Positions 19,401-27,050 are shown, counted from the first letter of the stretch. The stretch is DNA of 64,000 nucleotides from Parafrankia sp. EUN1f (GCF_000177675.1 NZ_ADGX01000032.1:1-64000); one strand, 5' to 3'. Program-made: numbers and translations. Notes: generated by a model not told the origin, from the sequence alone.

Positions 19401-19464
19401 CCTCCGGGTCGATGTGTATTCCGACATCCCGGAGGCTGCGAACGAGACCGGCGGCCGAGGTCAT
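16411..19464 (-). CDS. SAV_2336/vWA-like protein fused to a GTPase domain
   Basis: A 1017-residue protein with two halves. The N-terminal half (about 100-490) resembles actinobacterial SAV_2336-type proteins: a vWA-like fold with a MIDAS-like LIVDDTATMAVW (about 171-182), LVVLFTDCMHPAW, and a helical winged-helix-like stretch (380-490). A Pro/Ala linker follows. Then comes a Cys motif (CPIC at 641-644 and Cys703, possibly zinc-binding). The C-terminal half is a GTPase: G1 GATAVGKSH (731-739), G3-like YDIRGE (819-824), G4 VNKSD (893-897) and G5-like ASAT (957-960). It is the last gene of a three-gene operon; its ATG overlaps the MoxR stop. Presumably the regulatory NTP-dependent part of a TIR-based conflict system; the exact role is unknown. 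Confidence 0.8.
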   Translation of the reverse strand: MTSAAGLVRSLRDVGIHIDPEALADALLLALRAGGIPRAGDGDAGEAVQRTSGPDSAEHTHTDAADPPGPKGLRLLGPNRPASGTTSARSPVFDTRASEGTIRAHEVFVPRARALPRPLGLARAARPLRMSHRNGIRQTLDLAATAAAYADTGSFLPILRPVPERRFDLELIVDDTATMAVWQGLAVELFAVFQQAGVFRTVRQSFLDLDGDLVLSDASHRHVPLSRLRGAQSRRLVVLFTDCMHPAWATDTLPELAWTLGSAAPTVLVNPLPSRLWDQTALGGAGTRWAHLTNRQPGANNRHLAVAAASPERPLPGSSWAPLPVVTVAPYSLAAWAALLAGRAQISAGGVLFNQDTGPGTDDSGPAPGPAGASKNPPREIDEQSAAELVQAFRLSAPAAAFRLAVLGATNPTLSLSVLQLLRQEVVVDANVSDLAEFIVSGLVKVDRDRHGEVILTYHHEMVRQALLRSMAASDRWAVVRALSNFVPRQDGRAPRFAAAAAGPTGDVRVPPGLAPFATADQATLHRLGVRSSPATRVDPIAQSGTRAAGPPRQAPSTGSAQPAGPRPPAPELTSGLQEFQELRERKEIRRAEPLPQAPRDAPSYRGPLRRLRDAVRFQRPDFQGVTEAERVGAFPREVRCPICLYVFDEWPDAYEGEFYEYDPQRDVYEPVDEEVLRHFREDDLDPRRLRFQAWLATKYLRCPNPFKDTAHYLFYPYGWYGDPFVIGMVGATAVGKSHLLAAMIGQLVSQRGLDDLGLSVTAVDPRRHREYVRTQVNPLLVRSEVLPATLATSKAVSFVDAVIITNLWTGRSRLVTFYDIRGEDFDGNGRSADFVNAAGGLVFVVDPHHSGLVGRTRRTEDKAFNAVLAKLRLAGRMDPHTGLYDVDAAVVVNKSDLLRFQPPVQDWYHRKSPRDVVDLDLFLEESRDAYALLHSQNAAAWLAPVHECRRATLHFASATGVDVIPAQGGQGPRFYDRVQPNRVLEPLVALLTNAGIIDPTVLYSQDPNSRAEKAGI

Positions 19465-20417
19465 GTCGTGGACAGATCCCTGGTGAGCAGTTCCTCCAGC
19501 CGCCTGCGTTGCTCGCCTTCCGGAGGCATGTCGCGGGTCACCAGGTAGACCGCGTTCAGAAGCTGGTCGGTGGCGAGTGTCTCCCGTCGGCGGATCCGTT
19601 CGGCGAAGCTGGTGAGCAGCTCATCCACACCCGCCCGGGTCGCCGGATCCAGGCCGGCCAGACAGGCGTCGACAATGCGGCCCAGGAACTCCGGATCAGG
19701 ATCGGGCATGGTGAAACGAATGCACCGGCGGAGGAACGGCGGCGGGAACTCACGGTCCCCGTTGCTGGTCGCAACGATGACGGGAAACTCCTGGCAGCGC
19801 ACGACCCCGCCGCTGATCCGGCAGGTGTCAGGGCCGCCGTCCAGGCGGACGTCGAAGGTGTCCTCGGAGTGGCGCTTGAGCACGTCGATCTCGAACTCGC
19901 CCCGCTCGAGGACGTTCAGCAGGTCGCCGGGCAGGTCGACGTCGCTCTTGTCGAGCTCGTCCACGAGCAGCACCTTCGGGATTTTGGACGGTGCCAGGGC
20001 GGTGCCGAGCGGGCCCAGCCGAAGGAAACGCGTGAGCTCGTCCCGCTCCCCAAGCTGCTTGGCGTAGAGACGGCCCAGTGCGTCGTACCTGAACAGCGCA
20101 TCCTCAAGCGTGCTGCGGGAGGTGACCGGCCACCACAGCGGCTCACCAAGCCCGAGCTCCCGGGCGACCGACAATGCGACGGTCGACTTCCCGGAACCCG
20201 GAGCACCGGTCAGCAGCAGCGGCCGGCGCAGCGACAGGGCGGCATTGACCGCCTCCACGAGCCCGTCGGGCGGCTGGAAGTCGAGCGGCTGGACGGGGGC
20301 ACTGCCGGCGAGGCGGGCCAAACGCCGCCACGGGGGCGGGGCGGGAGCGTGACCGGCTTGTCGGGAGGCGACCCGTCGCCTCGGTAATACGGCATCCAGG
20401 TCATTTCTCAGCTCCAC
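19461..20417 (-). CDS. MoxR-type AAA+ ATPase
   Basis: A 318-residue AAA+ ATPase. The Walker A GAPGSGKST is at 71-79, Walker B KVLLVDELDKSD at about 148-159, sensor 1 as VATSNGD, and a likely arginine finger in FLRRCIRFTMPDPD. The insert between Walker A and B and the lid region fit the MoxR group, which works with vWA proteins as chaperone-like modules. It overlaps the TIR-VMAP gene by 17 bases upstream and the vWA/GTPase gene by four bases downstream, so all three are made together. In ternary conflict systems the MoxR ATPase is thought to link sensing to release of the effector. Confidence 0.88.
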   Translation of the reverse strand: MELRNDLDAVLPRRRVASRQAGHAPAPPPWRRLARLAGSAPVQPLDFQPPDGLVEAVNAALSLRRPLLLTGAPGSGKSTVALSVARELGLGEPLWWPVTSRSTLEDALFRYDALGRLYAKQLGERDELTRFLRLGPLGTALAPSKIPKVLLVDELDKSDVDLPGDLLNVLERGEFEIDVLKRHSEDTFDVRLDGGPDTCRISGGVVRCQEFPVIVATSNGDREFPPPFLRRCIRFTMPDPDPEFLGRIVDACLAGLDPATRAGVDELLTSFAERIRRRETLATDQLLNAVYLVTRDMPPEGEQRRRLEELLTRDLSTT

Positions 20418-22362
20418 GTCTGATCTGCGACTGGCAGAACTTCAGCCAGCCTTTGTCCTCCCACACCGCTCGCAGGAAGGACAGCGGCGGTGCTTCGGTC
20501 GTGCCAGGCGTCGACTGGCGGCGTTGCAGATAGGCTCGGATGAGATCGTGCGGTAACTGCTCCCCCCAGCGGGTGCCGACCGCGTGTTTGATGTCGGGCC
20601 AGACCGTCGTCGGAGCGGAGTCCGACCACAGCACGATGGGGGAGAAGTCCAGAAGAACCTCGAGCAGGGCGGCCAGATCTGTAGACGGCGTGGCGAGCAC
20701 ACCCAGGGCCTGTTCGGGATAACGCCCCTTCTTGAGCTGGCGCCGTAGCTCGTGCGGGTCGGCGGTATCCGCAGGATCAATCCAGTGTACTGGCGGCACC
20801 GCGACCGAGCTGCTGATGCTTTCGAGGCGCCGGTCCGCGGACAGGAGTCCACGGCCACGGCGGAGCCGATCGCTCCACCGGATTGTGACGCGGTACATGG
20901 TTCCCAGCATCGGTCCGACGTCGATCTCCTCGGGTCGCCAGCCGTTCGGCCCGTCGGCGAGGAGCTTTGTCGGGACGGCCAGGTCCACCTGCTGGACATG
21001 GCGGTCCTGGTCCCACCGGGCCCATTCGAGCACCTTCACGACCTCCCGACTCGTTCTCTCCTCCCCGGGCGGCTCCACGAGATGCTCCTGGGAGATTGGG
21101 TATGACCGCGGTTTTTCGTTGCCGGAGTCGTCCACAAGCCATCCCTCGATCTGTTCTGGCCAGGATCCCTCATGTGAGTAGAGACTGACGACCAGCCGCC
21201 ATCTTCCTTTCTCCCATTTCTCGACGAGCGAGAGGCGCCGTTCGTTCACCTCGTTCCAGTCCTCCATCGAGACGGCCCACTCGGTGAACGCACCACTCCA
21301 CGGATCGGAGCCGGTCTCGCATGCCAGCCGAATGACGAAGTCCACCAGCGTGCGCTGGCAGGTCGGCCCGGCGGCGTCCGGGTACCGCAGCGCGACCCAG
21401 GCGACATAGTCCAGAGCACGTGTCGTCTGTGCGACAGGCATCCTCTCTGTGCCCGCGACGCCGGTCAGGGTGGCGTTCAACGCGCGCCGAAGCGCCGTCG
21501 TCGTCAGCCCGGGTATCCACTGGCGCAGAAACGTTGTCGTGCGTAGTGCGAAGGTGAGGTTCTCGGCGACCCAGGCGACATAGCTGGTCTCGAGCGACGG
21601 CAGCCGGCTGTCCATGTCGGCCTTGAGGGCCGACAACGCCTCGTCATCCCAGACCACCGGCGTCCTGACCGTCGCATGCAGGGGGGAAAGAGCGGCCTCG
21701 AGCTCGGTGAGTGCCCAGCCATCCAATGTCGCCGGTAATGCCCAGGACGCCGGCGCTGGAGCGCGCTCCAGGCTGCCGGTGGACGCACGGCCGCCGGCCG
21801 GTGCCGGCCGTTGTGACCCTGTGTTCTGTTGCCTTGGGAAAGGTGGTGCCGCCGCCTCCGTGCCGTTGCCTCGATACGGAGCGGACTTCCGCCCCTTCCC
21901 TTCTGGCCCTGGAAACGGAACCTCGCCGGTAGGCTTGCCCCGACCCGTCCTCGAGGCCGTGATACCGGCCAGAAGGCGGTCGCGGGCGCCGGACTCATCG
22001 AGGCCGACCAGATCGATCGGCGTGACAAAGCTGAGTACGCTCGGCGGCTCGCAGCTCTGTACCCGTACCGGCACCAGGCGTCGTTTGTCGCCGTCAGGGT
22101 CGTCCGTCCACGCCAGCCGCCACTCCGCGGTCCCGTAAACCGACGTCAGGTAGTCCGGGGAGAGAACGGCGAGCACCTGGTCGCAAGCGCGTACCCGATC
22201 CAGAGTCCCCATCCGGATGCTGCCCGGAACGACGTCCCAGGCTGCCACCAGCACGCTGTAACCGGCGTGCTCAAGCTGCCACGCGATCCACGCGGCCCAC
22301 TCATGGTCGGCCGGCGCATAGGACACGAAATAGTCATGCCGTTCCCCCACACCCCCGTGCAC
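20401..22362 (-). CDS. TIR-domain VMAP-like effector protein
   Basis: A 653-residue protein. Residues 8-135 are a TIR domain (YFVSYAPADHEWAAW, AWDVVPG, SVYGTAEWRLAW with Glu80 in the catalytic position). A disordered Pro/Gly/Arg-rich linker runs to about 205. A helical region (about 210-370) is followed by a C-terminal domain (about 383-645) with RWRLVVSLYSHEGSWPEQ and FSPIVLWSDSAP. This resembles the VMAP-C module of vWA-MoxR-associated proteins, although that match is from memory of the family and should be tested. First gene of the operon. The TIR would be the toxic NAD-cleaving effector, controlled by the MoxR and vWA/GTPase partners. Confidence 0.82.
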   Translation of the reverse strand: MHGGVGERHDYFVSYAPADHEWAAWIAWQLEHAGYSVLVAAWDVVPGSIRMGTLDRVRACDQVLAVLSPDYLTSVYGTAEWRLAWTDDPDGDKRRLVPVRVQSCEPPSVLSFVTPIDLVGLDESGARDRLLAGITASRTGRGKPTGEVPFPGPEGKGRKSAPYRGNGTEAAAPPFPRQQNTGSQRPAPAGGRASTGSLERAPAPASWALPATLDGWALTELEAALSPLHATVRTPVVWDDEALSALKADMDSRLPSLETSYVAWVAENLTFALRTTTFLRQWIPGLTTTALRRALNATLTGVAGTERMPVAQTTRALDYVAWVALRYPDAAGPTCQRTLVDFVIRLACETGSDPWSGAFTEWAVSMEDWNEVNERRLSLVEKWEKGRWRLVVSLYSHEGSWPEQIEGWLVDDSGNEKPRSYPISQEHLVEPPGEERTSREVVKVLEWARWDQDRHVQQVDLAVPTKLLADGPNGWRPEEIDVGPMLGTMYRVTIRWSDRLRRGRGLLSADRRLESISSSVAVPPVHWIDPADTADPHELRRQLKKGRYPEQALGVLATPSTDLAALLEVLLDFSPIVLWSDSAPTTVWPDIKHAVGTRWGEQLPHDLIRAYLQRRQSTPGTTEAPPLSFLRAVWEDKGWLKFCQSQIRRGAEK

Positions 22363-22470
22363 GGAACGATATTCGCATCCCGCTCGTGGCCGGGCGAATC
22401 GCCCCCGTTCTTTTGCTCGCCGTCCAGCGGCCTGCGAATGGATTGCGCCCCTGTCGCGGCAGACACCGGC

Positions 22471-22509
22471 GCACAGTCATGAGGCTGGCCGCACAGTCAT
22501 GAGGCTGGC
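22471..22509. repeat. 19-bp direct repeat upstream of conflict operon
   Basis: GCACAGTCATGAGGCTGGC occurs at 22471-22489 and 22491-22509, one base apart, about 110 bases upstream of the TIR-VMAP start. The 20-base period places both copies on the same face of the helix within about two turns each, which suits an operator, but it could also be a chance duplication. Confidence 0.7.
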
Positions 22510-22597
22510 AGGGTGCGGTACGACCGCACATTCCGACAGCACCGTACTGCTGGCGGCGGAGCGGCCCAGGTGGCGGAGCGCCCCATGAAAAACGAAA

Positions 22598-22627
22598 GCC
22601 TCTTCCACCTGGATCGGTAGAAGAGGC
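22598..22627 (-). terminator. Intrinsic terminator of tRNA-Pro
   Basis: GCCTCTTC (22598-22605) and GAAGAGGC (22620-22627) form an 8-bp stem. Read on the minus strand the hairpin is followed by TTTCGTTTTTC, giving a classic terminator just after the tRNA. Confidence 0.85.
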
Positions 22628-22637
22628 GTTTCACCTG

Positions 22638-22711
22638 TCGGGACGACAGGATTTGAACCTGCGACCCCCAGACCCCCAGTCTGGTGCGCTACCAAGCTGC
22701 GCCACGTCCCG
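22638..22711 (-). tRNA. tRNA-Pro (anticodon GGG)
   Basis: A 74-nt cloverleaf on the minus strand. The acceptor stem CGGGACG pairs with CGTCCCG. The D loop contains AGCTTGGTAGCGC, the anticodon stem-loop is CCAGA-CTGGGGG-TCTGG with anticodon GGG, and the T arm has GGTTCAAATCC. The discriminator is A and CCA is not encoded. No attachment-site duplication was seen, and no integrase flanks it. Confidence 0.97.
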
Positions 22712-22977
22712 TGCTGACCAACGTTACCTTACCGGAAAACCGGCGCCCCGACCGCGCCGGGTGGACCGGCTGCGAGTCGTGAGGTGTGACGCCGCCCCCA
22801 ACGATCGGAAGTGGTGCCTGCCTGCGGTGCTGGTTGGCTGACCCAACCGTATCGCATGGGAGATCGGCCGCGTCCGTGGGGGGTGCGCGGGTGCCGTGGC
22901 CCGACTGAGATCCGGGATCGGCCGGTGCGGCGAACGCACACCGGCCGATCCCATCCTCATTTCTGGGGAGGGTCGGC

Positions 22978-23514
22978 TCAGATGGACCCGTGCCCGCGAC
23001 GACGCATCCCTGCGCCGATCAGGAGGGCGCCGAGGCCGGCTCCGGCGATCGGCAGCAGCGGCGAGTTGTCCCCGCCGGCCGCGCCGCCGCCACCGGCACC
23101 GACGCCGCCCGCCGGGGCACCGCCGACGCCGACGCCGACCGCGCCACCTGCGATGACACCGGCGCCGACCGCGCAGTCCCGGTCCTTGTCGCGGTCCTTG
23201 TCGGCGAACCAGTCGTCCTTGTCGTCCTTGTCCCGGTCCTTGTCGTCGAACTTGTCGTCCTTGTCAAGGTCCTTGCCGTCCCTGCCGTCGACCTTGTCGT
23301 CGACCGCGGCGCGGGCTTCCTTGTCGTCCTTGTGGTCCTTGTCCTTGTCGCCGAAGATGTCCCAGTCGTCCTTGTCCTTATGGTCGGCGCACTTGCCCTT
23401 GTCATCAAAGATGTCGGCGTGCGCGGCCGTCAGGCCCGGCCCGAAGGTGAGGATGACGGAAGCCGCGCTCGACATGGCGAGAAGCGCGGCGCTCCGTCCC
23501 ATTCCCTTCCTCAT
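22978..23514 (-). CDS. Secreted Asp/Lys-rich protein with sortase-like tail
   Basis: A 178-residue exported protein. A signal peptide (MRKGMGRSAALLAMSSAASV, ending near AHA-D at about 33) leads into an 80-residue stretch of Asp-Lys-Asp words bounded by two cysteines. Next is a Gly/Ala-rich spacer and a C-terminal sorting-signal-like end: LLPIAG, a hydrophobic run GAGLGALLIGAGM and RRR. LPIAG is not a textbook LPxTG motif, but the motif-helix-arginine order fits. The ATG at 23512-23514 follows AGGGGA. The gene diverges from a sortase gene 350 bases away. It may be a wall-anchored, cation-binding or filler protein; function unknown. Confidence 0.78.
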   Translation of the reverse strand: MRKGMGRSAALLAMSSAASVILTFGPGLTAAHADIFDDKGKCADHKDKDDWDIFGDKDKDHKDDKEARAAVDDKVDGRDGKDLDKDDKFDDKDRDKDDKDDWFADKDRDKDRDCAVGAGVIAGGAVGVGVGGAPAGGVGAGGGGAAGGDNSPLLPIAGAGLGALLIGAGMRRRGHGSI

Positions 23515-23862
23515 TTGGTCCCCTCTCTCACGCATGGTGACTACCCGATCACTGCGAGTGACACCATAGCGAGGACTGGTCCGGATGGGACGCAGCGAGA
23601 CGGCGTGGTGCGACAGGTTCGAACGGCCGTGGGCTCGGTCGCGGACGGTGTGGCATTCCATTGCGGGACTTGAGGTGAGCCGCGCTCCCTGTGCCCATCG
23701 CCCTCGCTTGGTCGATGTGGCCGCGGCTGGTGCGCGCTCTCGTGCGACGCGGCCCCTGACTACGGTCCGCATCTTCCTCGTGTCGTTAGCATCACGTTAC
23801 GTAGTTCCTGGAGGTCGTCGCGGGAGATCGTCCCGGGAGGCTCCAGGAGGACGGAGAGCGCT

Positions 23863-24813
23863 GTGGGACGTGCGGAGTCGGGGCGGTCGCCGACGCGGAT
23901 GACGTTTTCACGCCTCCTGCTCGTCGCGGGCGCGGTGCTGATCGTCGGAAGCGGGTTCCGCCTGGCCGATGTCGGTTCCGATACTCCTTCGGACACGGAG
24001 CGTGTGGCGGTGAGCGGCCTAGGTACGGACGTCGGTCGCGCCGGCGGAGCGGGCGCTCCGGGTGCTTCCGGCGCCCCGGGCGCGAGCGTGACGCCCCTTC
24101 CGACGCTCCCGCCGGTCGTGGTGACCGATCCGACCCGGGTGCGGATCCCCGTGATCGGCGTGGACGCCCCGATCATCCGGCTCGGGCTCAACGCCGACAG
24201 CTCGCTGGACGTGCCGAAGAAGTGGGGAGAGGTCGGCTGGTACGACAAGGGCCCGGCACCGGGCGCGATGGGGCCCTCAGTGCTCGTCGGCCACTACGAC
24301 TCGACCTCTGGACCGGCGGTGTTCTACCGGCTGCGGGCGCTGCGTCCCGGTGACCAGATCGAGGTCTCGTCTCCGGCCGGCCTGAAGACGACCTTCACCG
24401 TCGACCGGACCGAGGACGTGACCAAGAAGGCGTTCCCGACCGATCGGGCCTACGGGCCGGTGACCCGTCCGGAGCTGCGTCTGATCACCTGCACCGGTGC
24501 CTTTGACGAGAAGACCAAGCACTACCTCAGCAACCTGATCGTCTACGCGCACGCCAACAGCATTCCCGTGGCGCCTTCCACCGCTGTCGGACCAGCCGCG
24601 CCGGGCGGGACAGCGGTGGCACCCGCCTCGACGGCGTCACCTGCGCCTGCTCCGGTTGGTCCCGCTCCGGCCGGCTCCGCGGCGCCGGCTCCAGCCGGTC
24701 CGGCTCCGGCGGTGCTGCCAAACCCGACAGCACCTGCAGGCGGGCCTGCGGCGCAGTCATCACTGCCGGTGGTTCCGGGCCGGCCGGTCTCGGCAGTGCC
24801 AGGTGCGCAATAG
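23863..24813 (+). CDS. Class F-like sortase
   Basis: A 316-residue membrane-anchored transpeptidase. One N-terminal helix (about 14-34) and a Gly/Pro linker precede the sortase fold (about 90-240). The catalytic His is in VLVGHYDS (about 144) and the catalytic Cys in LRLITCTG (about 210). The usual third-residue Arg is not obvious in NLIVYAHANS. A 75-residue Pro/Ala tail follows the domain, which is unusual. Class F sortases are common in actinobacteria and have poorly known substrates. GTG start after GGAGAG. The divergent neighbour has a sorting-signal-like C-terminus and is the obvious candidate substrate. Confidence 0.88.
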   Translation: MGRAESGRSPTRMTFSRLLLVAGAVLIVGSGFRLADVGSDTPSDTERVAVSGLGTDVGRAGGAGAPGASGAPGASVTPLPTLPPVVVTDPTRVRIPVIGVDAPIIRLGLNADSSLDVPKKWGEVGWYDKGPAPGAMGPSVLVGHYDSTSGPAVFYRLRALRPGDQIEVSSPAGLKTTFTVDRTEDVTKKAFPTDRAYGPVTRPELRLITCTGAFDEKTKHYLSNLIVYAHANSIPVAPSTAVGPAAPGGTAVAPASTASPAPAPVGPAPAGSAAPAPAGPAPAVLPNPTAPAGGPAAQSSLPVVPGRPVSAVPGAQ

Positions 24814-24876
24814 CGGCTCGGATGTCCCGATGGCGGTGGGGGCATTGTGTTGGGGACAAATGGCCTCCCGATGGCC

Positions 24877-26226
24877 TCACCCGGCCGGTGTCACAGAGCC
24901 CGGTCGGGAAGCGGAACGGGCTGGCTGGCCGGTCGGCGCGAGCTTGGAGTTCGCCGGTGGCGGTGGCAGCGGCGGTGGCTGGGCCGGCAGGAAGACATCC
25001 ATCTCCAGGCCGCCTTCGGGCCGGGACACGGCCCGGACCGAGCCGCCGTGGGCGCGGGCGATCGAGGCGACGATCGACAGGCCGAGGCCGGCACCGCGCT
25101 CCGGACTCCATGATCCCCGCCCTGCCCGGCTGAACGGCTCGAACAGGTCGGCGGCCGAGGACAGCCGCACCGGCGGGCCGGTGTTGGTGACGGACAGGAC
25201 CGGATCCCCACCCTCACGTACCCACACCGTCCCGCCAGGCCGGTTGTACTTGATCGCGTTGTCCACCAGGTTGGAGACCATCCGCTCCAGCAGCAGCCGG
25301 TCGCCCCATACGGCGTAGGCCGGCGCCGCGGCACGGTCTCGGCCCGTGTGCTCCCATCGCAGGTCCACCCCGGCCGCGGTGGCGACCGGGCGGTGCATGT
25401 CGACGACAGCCGAGACGACTTCGCCGATGCGCACCACCTGCCGGGAGGCGAGCCCACGGTCGCTGCGCGCCAACACCAGCAGTCCCTCGATGAGCGCCTC
25501 GATACGTACGTTCAAGGTCAGCAGGCGGGTGCCCAGATCGTGCAGGGCCGGATCGGCCCCGGGGCGCTCCATCGCGACCTCGACAAGGGTTCGCTGCGCG
25601 GCCAACGGGGTGCGCAGCTCGTGTGACGCGTTGGCCACGAACCGGCGCTGGCCGTCGAAGGACCCAGCCAGCCGATCGAGCATCTCGTCGAAGGCGTCGG
25701 CCAGCTCGGTCAGCTCGTCGCGCGGCCCGCGCAGCCGGATCCGGGCGTCAAGGTTGTCCGCGCCGAGCCGGCGGGCCGTCGAGACCACCGCGTGCACGGG
25801 CCGCAAAGTCCGGTCGGCGGCCACCCACCCCAGCAGCAGTGCGAGGACCAGCGTCGCCCCGATCGCCACCCCGGACTGCACCAGCAGGGTGTTCAATACG
25901 TCCCCGCGATAGCTGCGGACCGCGCTCACCACGGTCAGGATGCTGGAATCCGGGCCCGGACCAGGCACGCCGACACCGAGTCCCGGCGACACGGAATCTC
26001 CCGGCGACACTGGATCTCCGGGCGCCGCGAGATCTCCGGGCGATGCGGACTCCGGTGCTCCGGGCGCCGCGCCGGTCGAACCGGTTGCGCCGAAGGCGGT
26101 TCCGGCGGCGATGGTCGCCGACGGCAGCGCGGCGCGTACCAGGACGTAGTTGACGGTCAGCAACACCACACCGCTGAGGAGGAACAGGCCGCCGCACATC
26201 AGCGCGAGCCGGACCTTGACCGACAT
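24877..26226 (-). CDS. Two-component sensor histidine kinase
   Basis: A 449-residue membrane kinase. The first helix is at about 8-30. An outer loop of about 90 residues contains Pro-Gly-Asp repeats (SPGDLAAPGDPVSPGD). The second helix (about 120-142) is followed by a HAMP domain. The phospho-acceptor His is in VANASHELRTPLAAQ, and the ATPase domain has DNAIKYN (N box) and GAGLGLSIVASIARAHGGSV (G boxes). It starts 20 bases after the response-regulator stop, so the two are cotranscribed. The stimulus is unknown; the neighbouring sortase and lipoprotein genes hint at envelope sensing. It converges on the sortase gene. Confidence 0.92.
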   Translation of the reverse strand: MSVKVRLALMCGGLFLLSGVVLLTVNYVLVRAALPSATIAAGTAFGATGSTGAAPGAPESASPGDLAAPGDPVSPGDSVSPGLGVGVPGPGPDSSILTVVSAVRSYRGDVLNTLLVQSGVAIGATLVLALLLGWVAADRTLRPVHAVVSTARRLGADNLDARIRLRGPRDELTELADAFDEMLDRLAGSFDGQRRFVANASHELRTPLAAQRTLVEVAMERPGADPALHDLGTRLLTLNVRIEALIEGLLVLARSDRGLASRQVVRIGEVVSAVVDMHRPVATAAGVDLRWEHTGRDRAAAPAYAVWGDRLLLERMVSNLVDNAIKYNRPGGTVWVREGGDPVLSVTNTGPPVRLSSAADLFEPFSRAGRGSWSPERGAGLGLSIVASIARAHGGSVRAVSRPEGGLEMDVFLPAQPPPLPPPPANSKLAPTGQPARSASRPGSVTPAG

Positions 26227-26246
26227 CGCCCTCGGCCGGCGCTGCC

Positions 26247-26906
26247 TCAGTTGCCCAGACGGTATCCGACCCCGGCCACGGTCTCGATCAGCGGCGGCGA
26301 TCCCAGCTTGCGGCGCAACGTCATCACCGCCATCCGTACCGCGTTGGTGAACGGATCGACGTTGGAATCCCACGCCTTCTCCAAGAGCTCCTCGGCACTG
26401 ACCACAGCCCCGTCGGCCCGCATGAGAACCTCCAGGACGGCGAACTCCTTGCGGGACAGCAGGATGAAACGACCGTCCCGGGACACCTGGTGCCGCGGCA
26501 CGTCCAGCTCGACACCGGCGCGGCGAAGTACCGGCGGCACCGCGGCACGGGCCCGCCGGCCCAGCGCCTGCACCCGGGCGACCAGCTCCGCGAACGCGAA
26601 CGGCTTGGTCAGATAGTCGTCGGCCCCCACCCCGAACCCGTGCACCCGGTCGGCGACGTCCCCCGAGGCAGTCAGCATGATGACCCGGGTGTCGCCGCCG
26701 GCGGCCACCACAGCCCGGCACACATCGTCGCCGTGCACCACGGGAAGATCCCGGTCGAGCACGATCACGTCGTAGGGATGGAGCGCTGCCAGCTCCAGGG
26801 CGCTCGCCCCGTCCCCGCAGGTGTCCACCGCCATGGCCCGCTGGCGCAGGCCTTCGGCGATGGCCTCCGCCAGGATCACCTCGTCCTCGACCACCAGGAT
26901 CCGCAC
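26247..26906 (-). CDS. OmpR-family response regulator
   Basis: A 219-residue regulator. The receiver domain (1-115) has the acidic pair EDE near the start, phospho-acceptor Asp in VIVLDRDLP (about 51), MLTAS and Lys in LTKPF. The DNA-binding winged helix (125-219) has SRKEFAVLEVLM and VRMAVMTLRRKLG. It partners the sensor kinase at 24877-26226. An inverted repeat at 26958-26977 in the divergent promoter region may be its own operator. Confidence 0.94.
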   Translation of the reverse strand: MRILVVEDEVILAEAIAEGLRQRAMAVDTCGDGASALELAALHPYDVIVLDRDLPVVHGDDVCRAVVAAGGDTRVIMLTASGDVADRVHGFGVGADDYLTKPFAFAELVARVQALGRRARAAVPPVLRRAGVELDVPRHQVSRDGRFILLSRKEFAVLEVLMRADGAVVSAEELLEKAWDSNVDPFTNAVRMAVMTLRRKLGSPPLIETVAGVGYRLGN

Positions 26907-26957
26907 GCAGCCGCCTCTCCACCTACGCCGATCATCGACCGCGGGCCATAAAGAAAG

Positions 26958-26977
26958 CGTAAGCCGCGACGCTTACG
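26958..26977. promoter_or_regulatory. Operator-like inverted repeat
   Basis: CGTAAGC (26958-26964) and GCTTACG (26971-26977) are perfect inverted repeats six bases apart. They sit in the 144-base gap between the divergent response-regulator and lipoprotein genes, suited to autoregulation. Confidence 0.5.
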
Positions 26978-27050
26978 GGCCCCGGATCGCTCGGTCAATA
27001 GATCTGTTCGTGGCCGGCGAAACCGCGCCGGCCACGAGGTGAGGTGACTG

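Noticed and set aside
22598-22627. CCTCTTCC/GAAGAGG hairpin as a fifth copy of the dispersed palindrome
   Set aside because: It lacks the inner GTCGAC box, is only 30 bases long and is followed by a T-run on the minus strand, so it is the tRNA terminator.
22638-22711. tRNA-Pro as the attachment site of an integrated island carrying the conflict operon
   Set aside because: No integrase, no direct repeat of the tRNA 3' end at the far side, and the operon composition is not obviously foreign.
22978-23514. DKD-rich repeats as a calcium-binding RTX or dockerin-type protein
   Set aside because: The repeats lack the GGxGxDxxx or dockerin spacing; they are simple Asp/Lys alternations.
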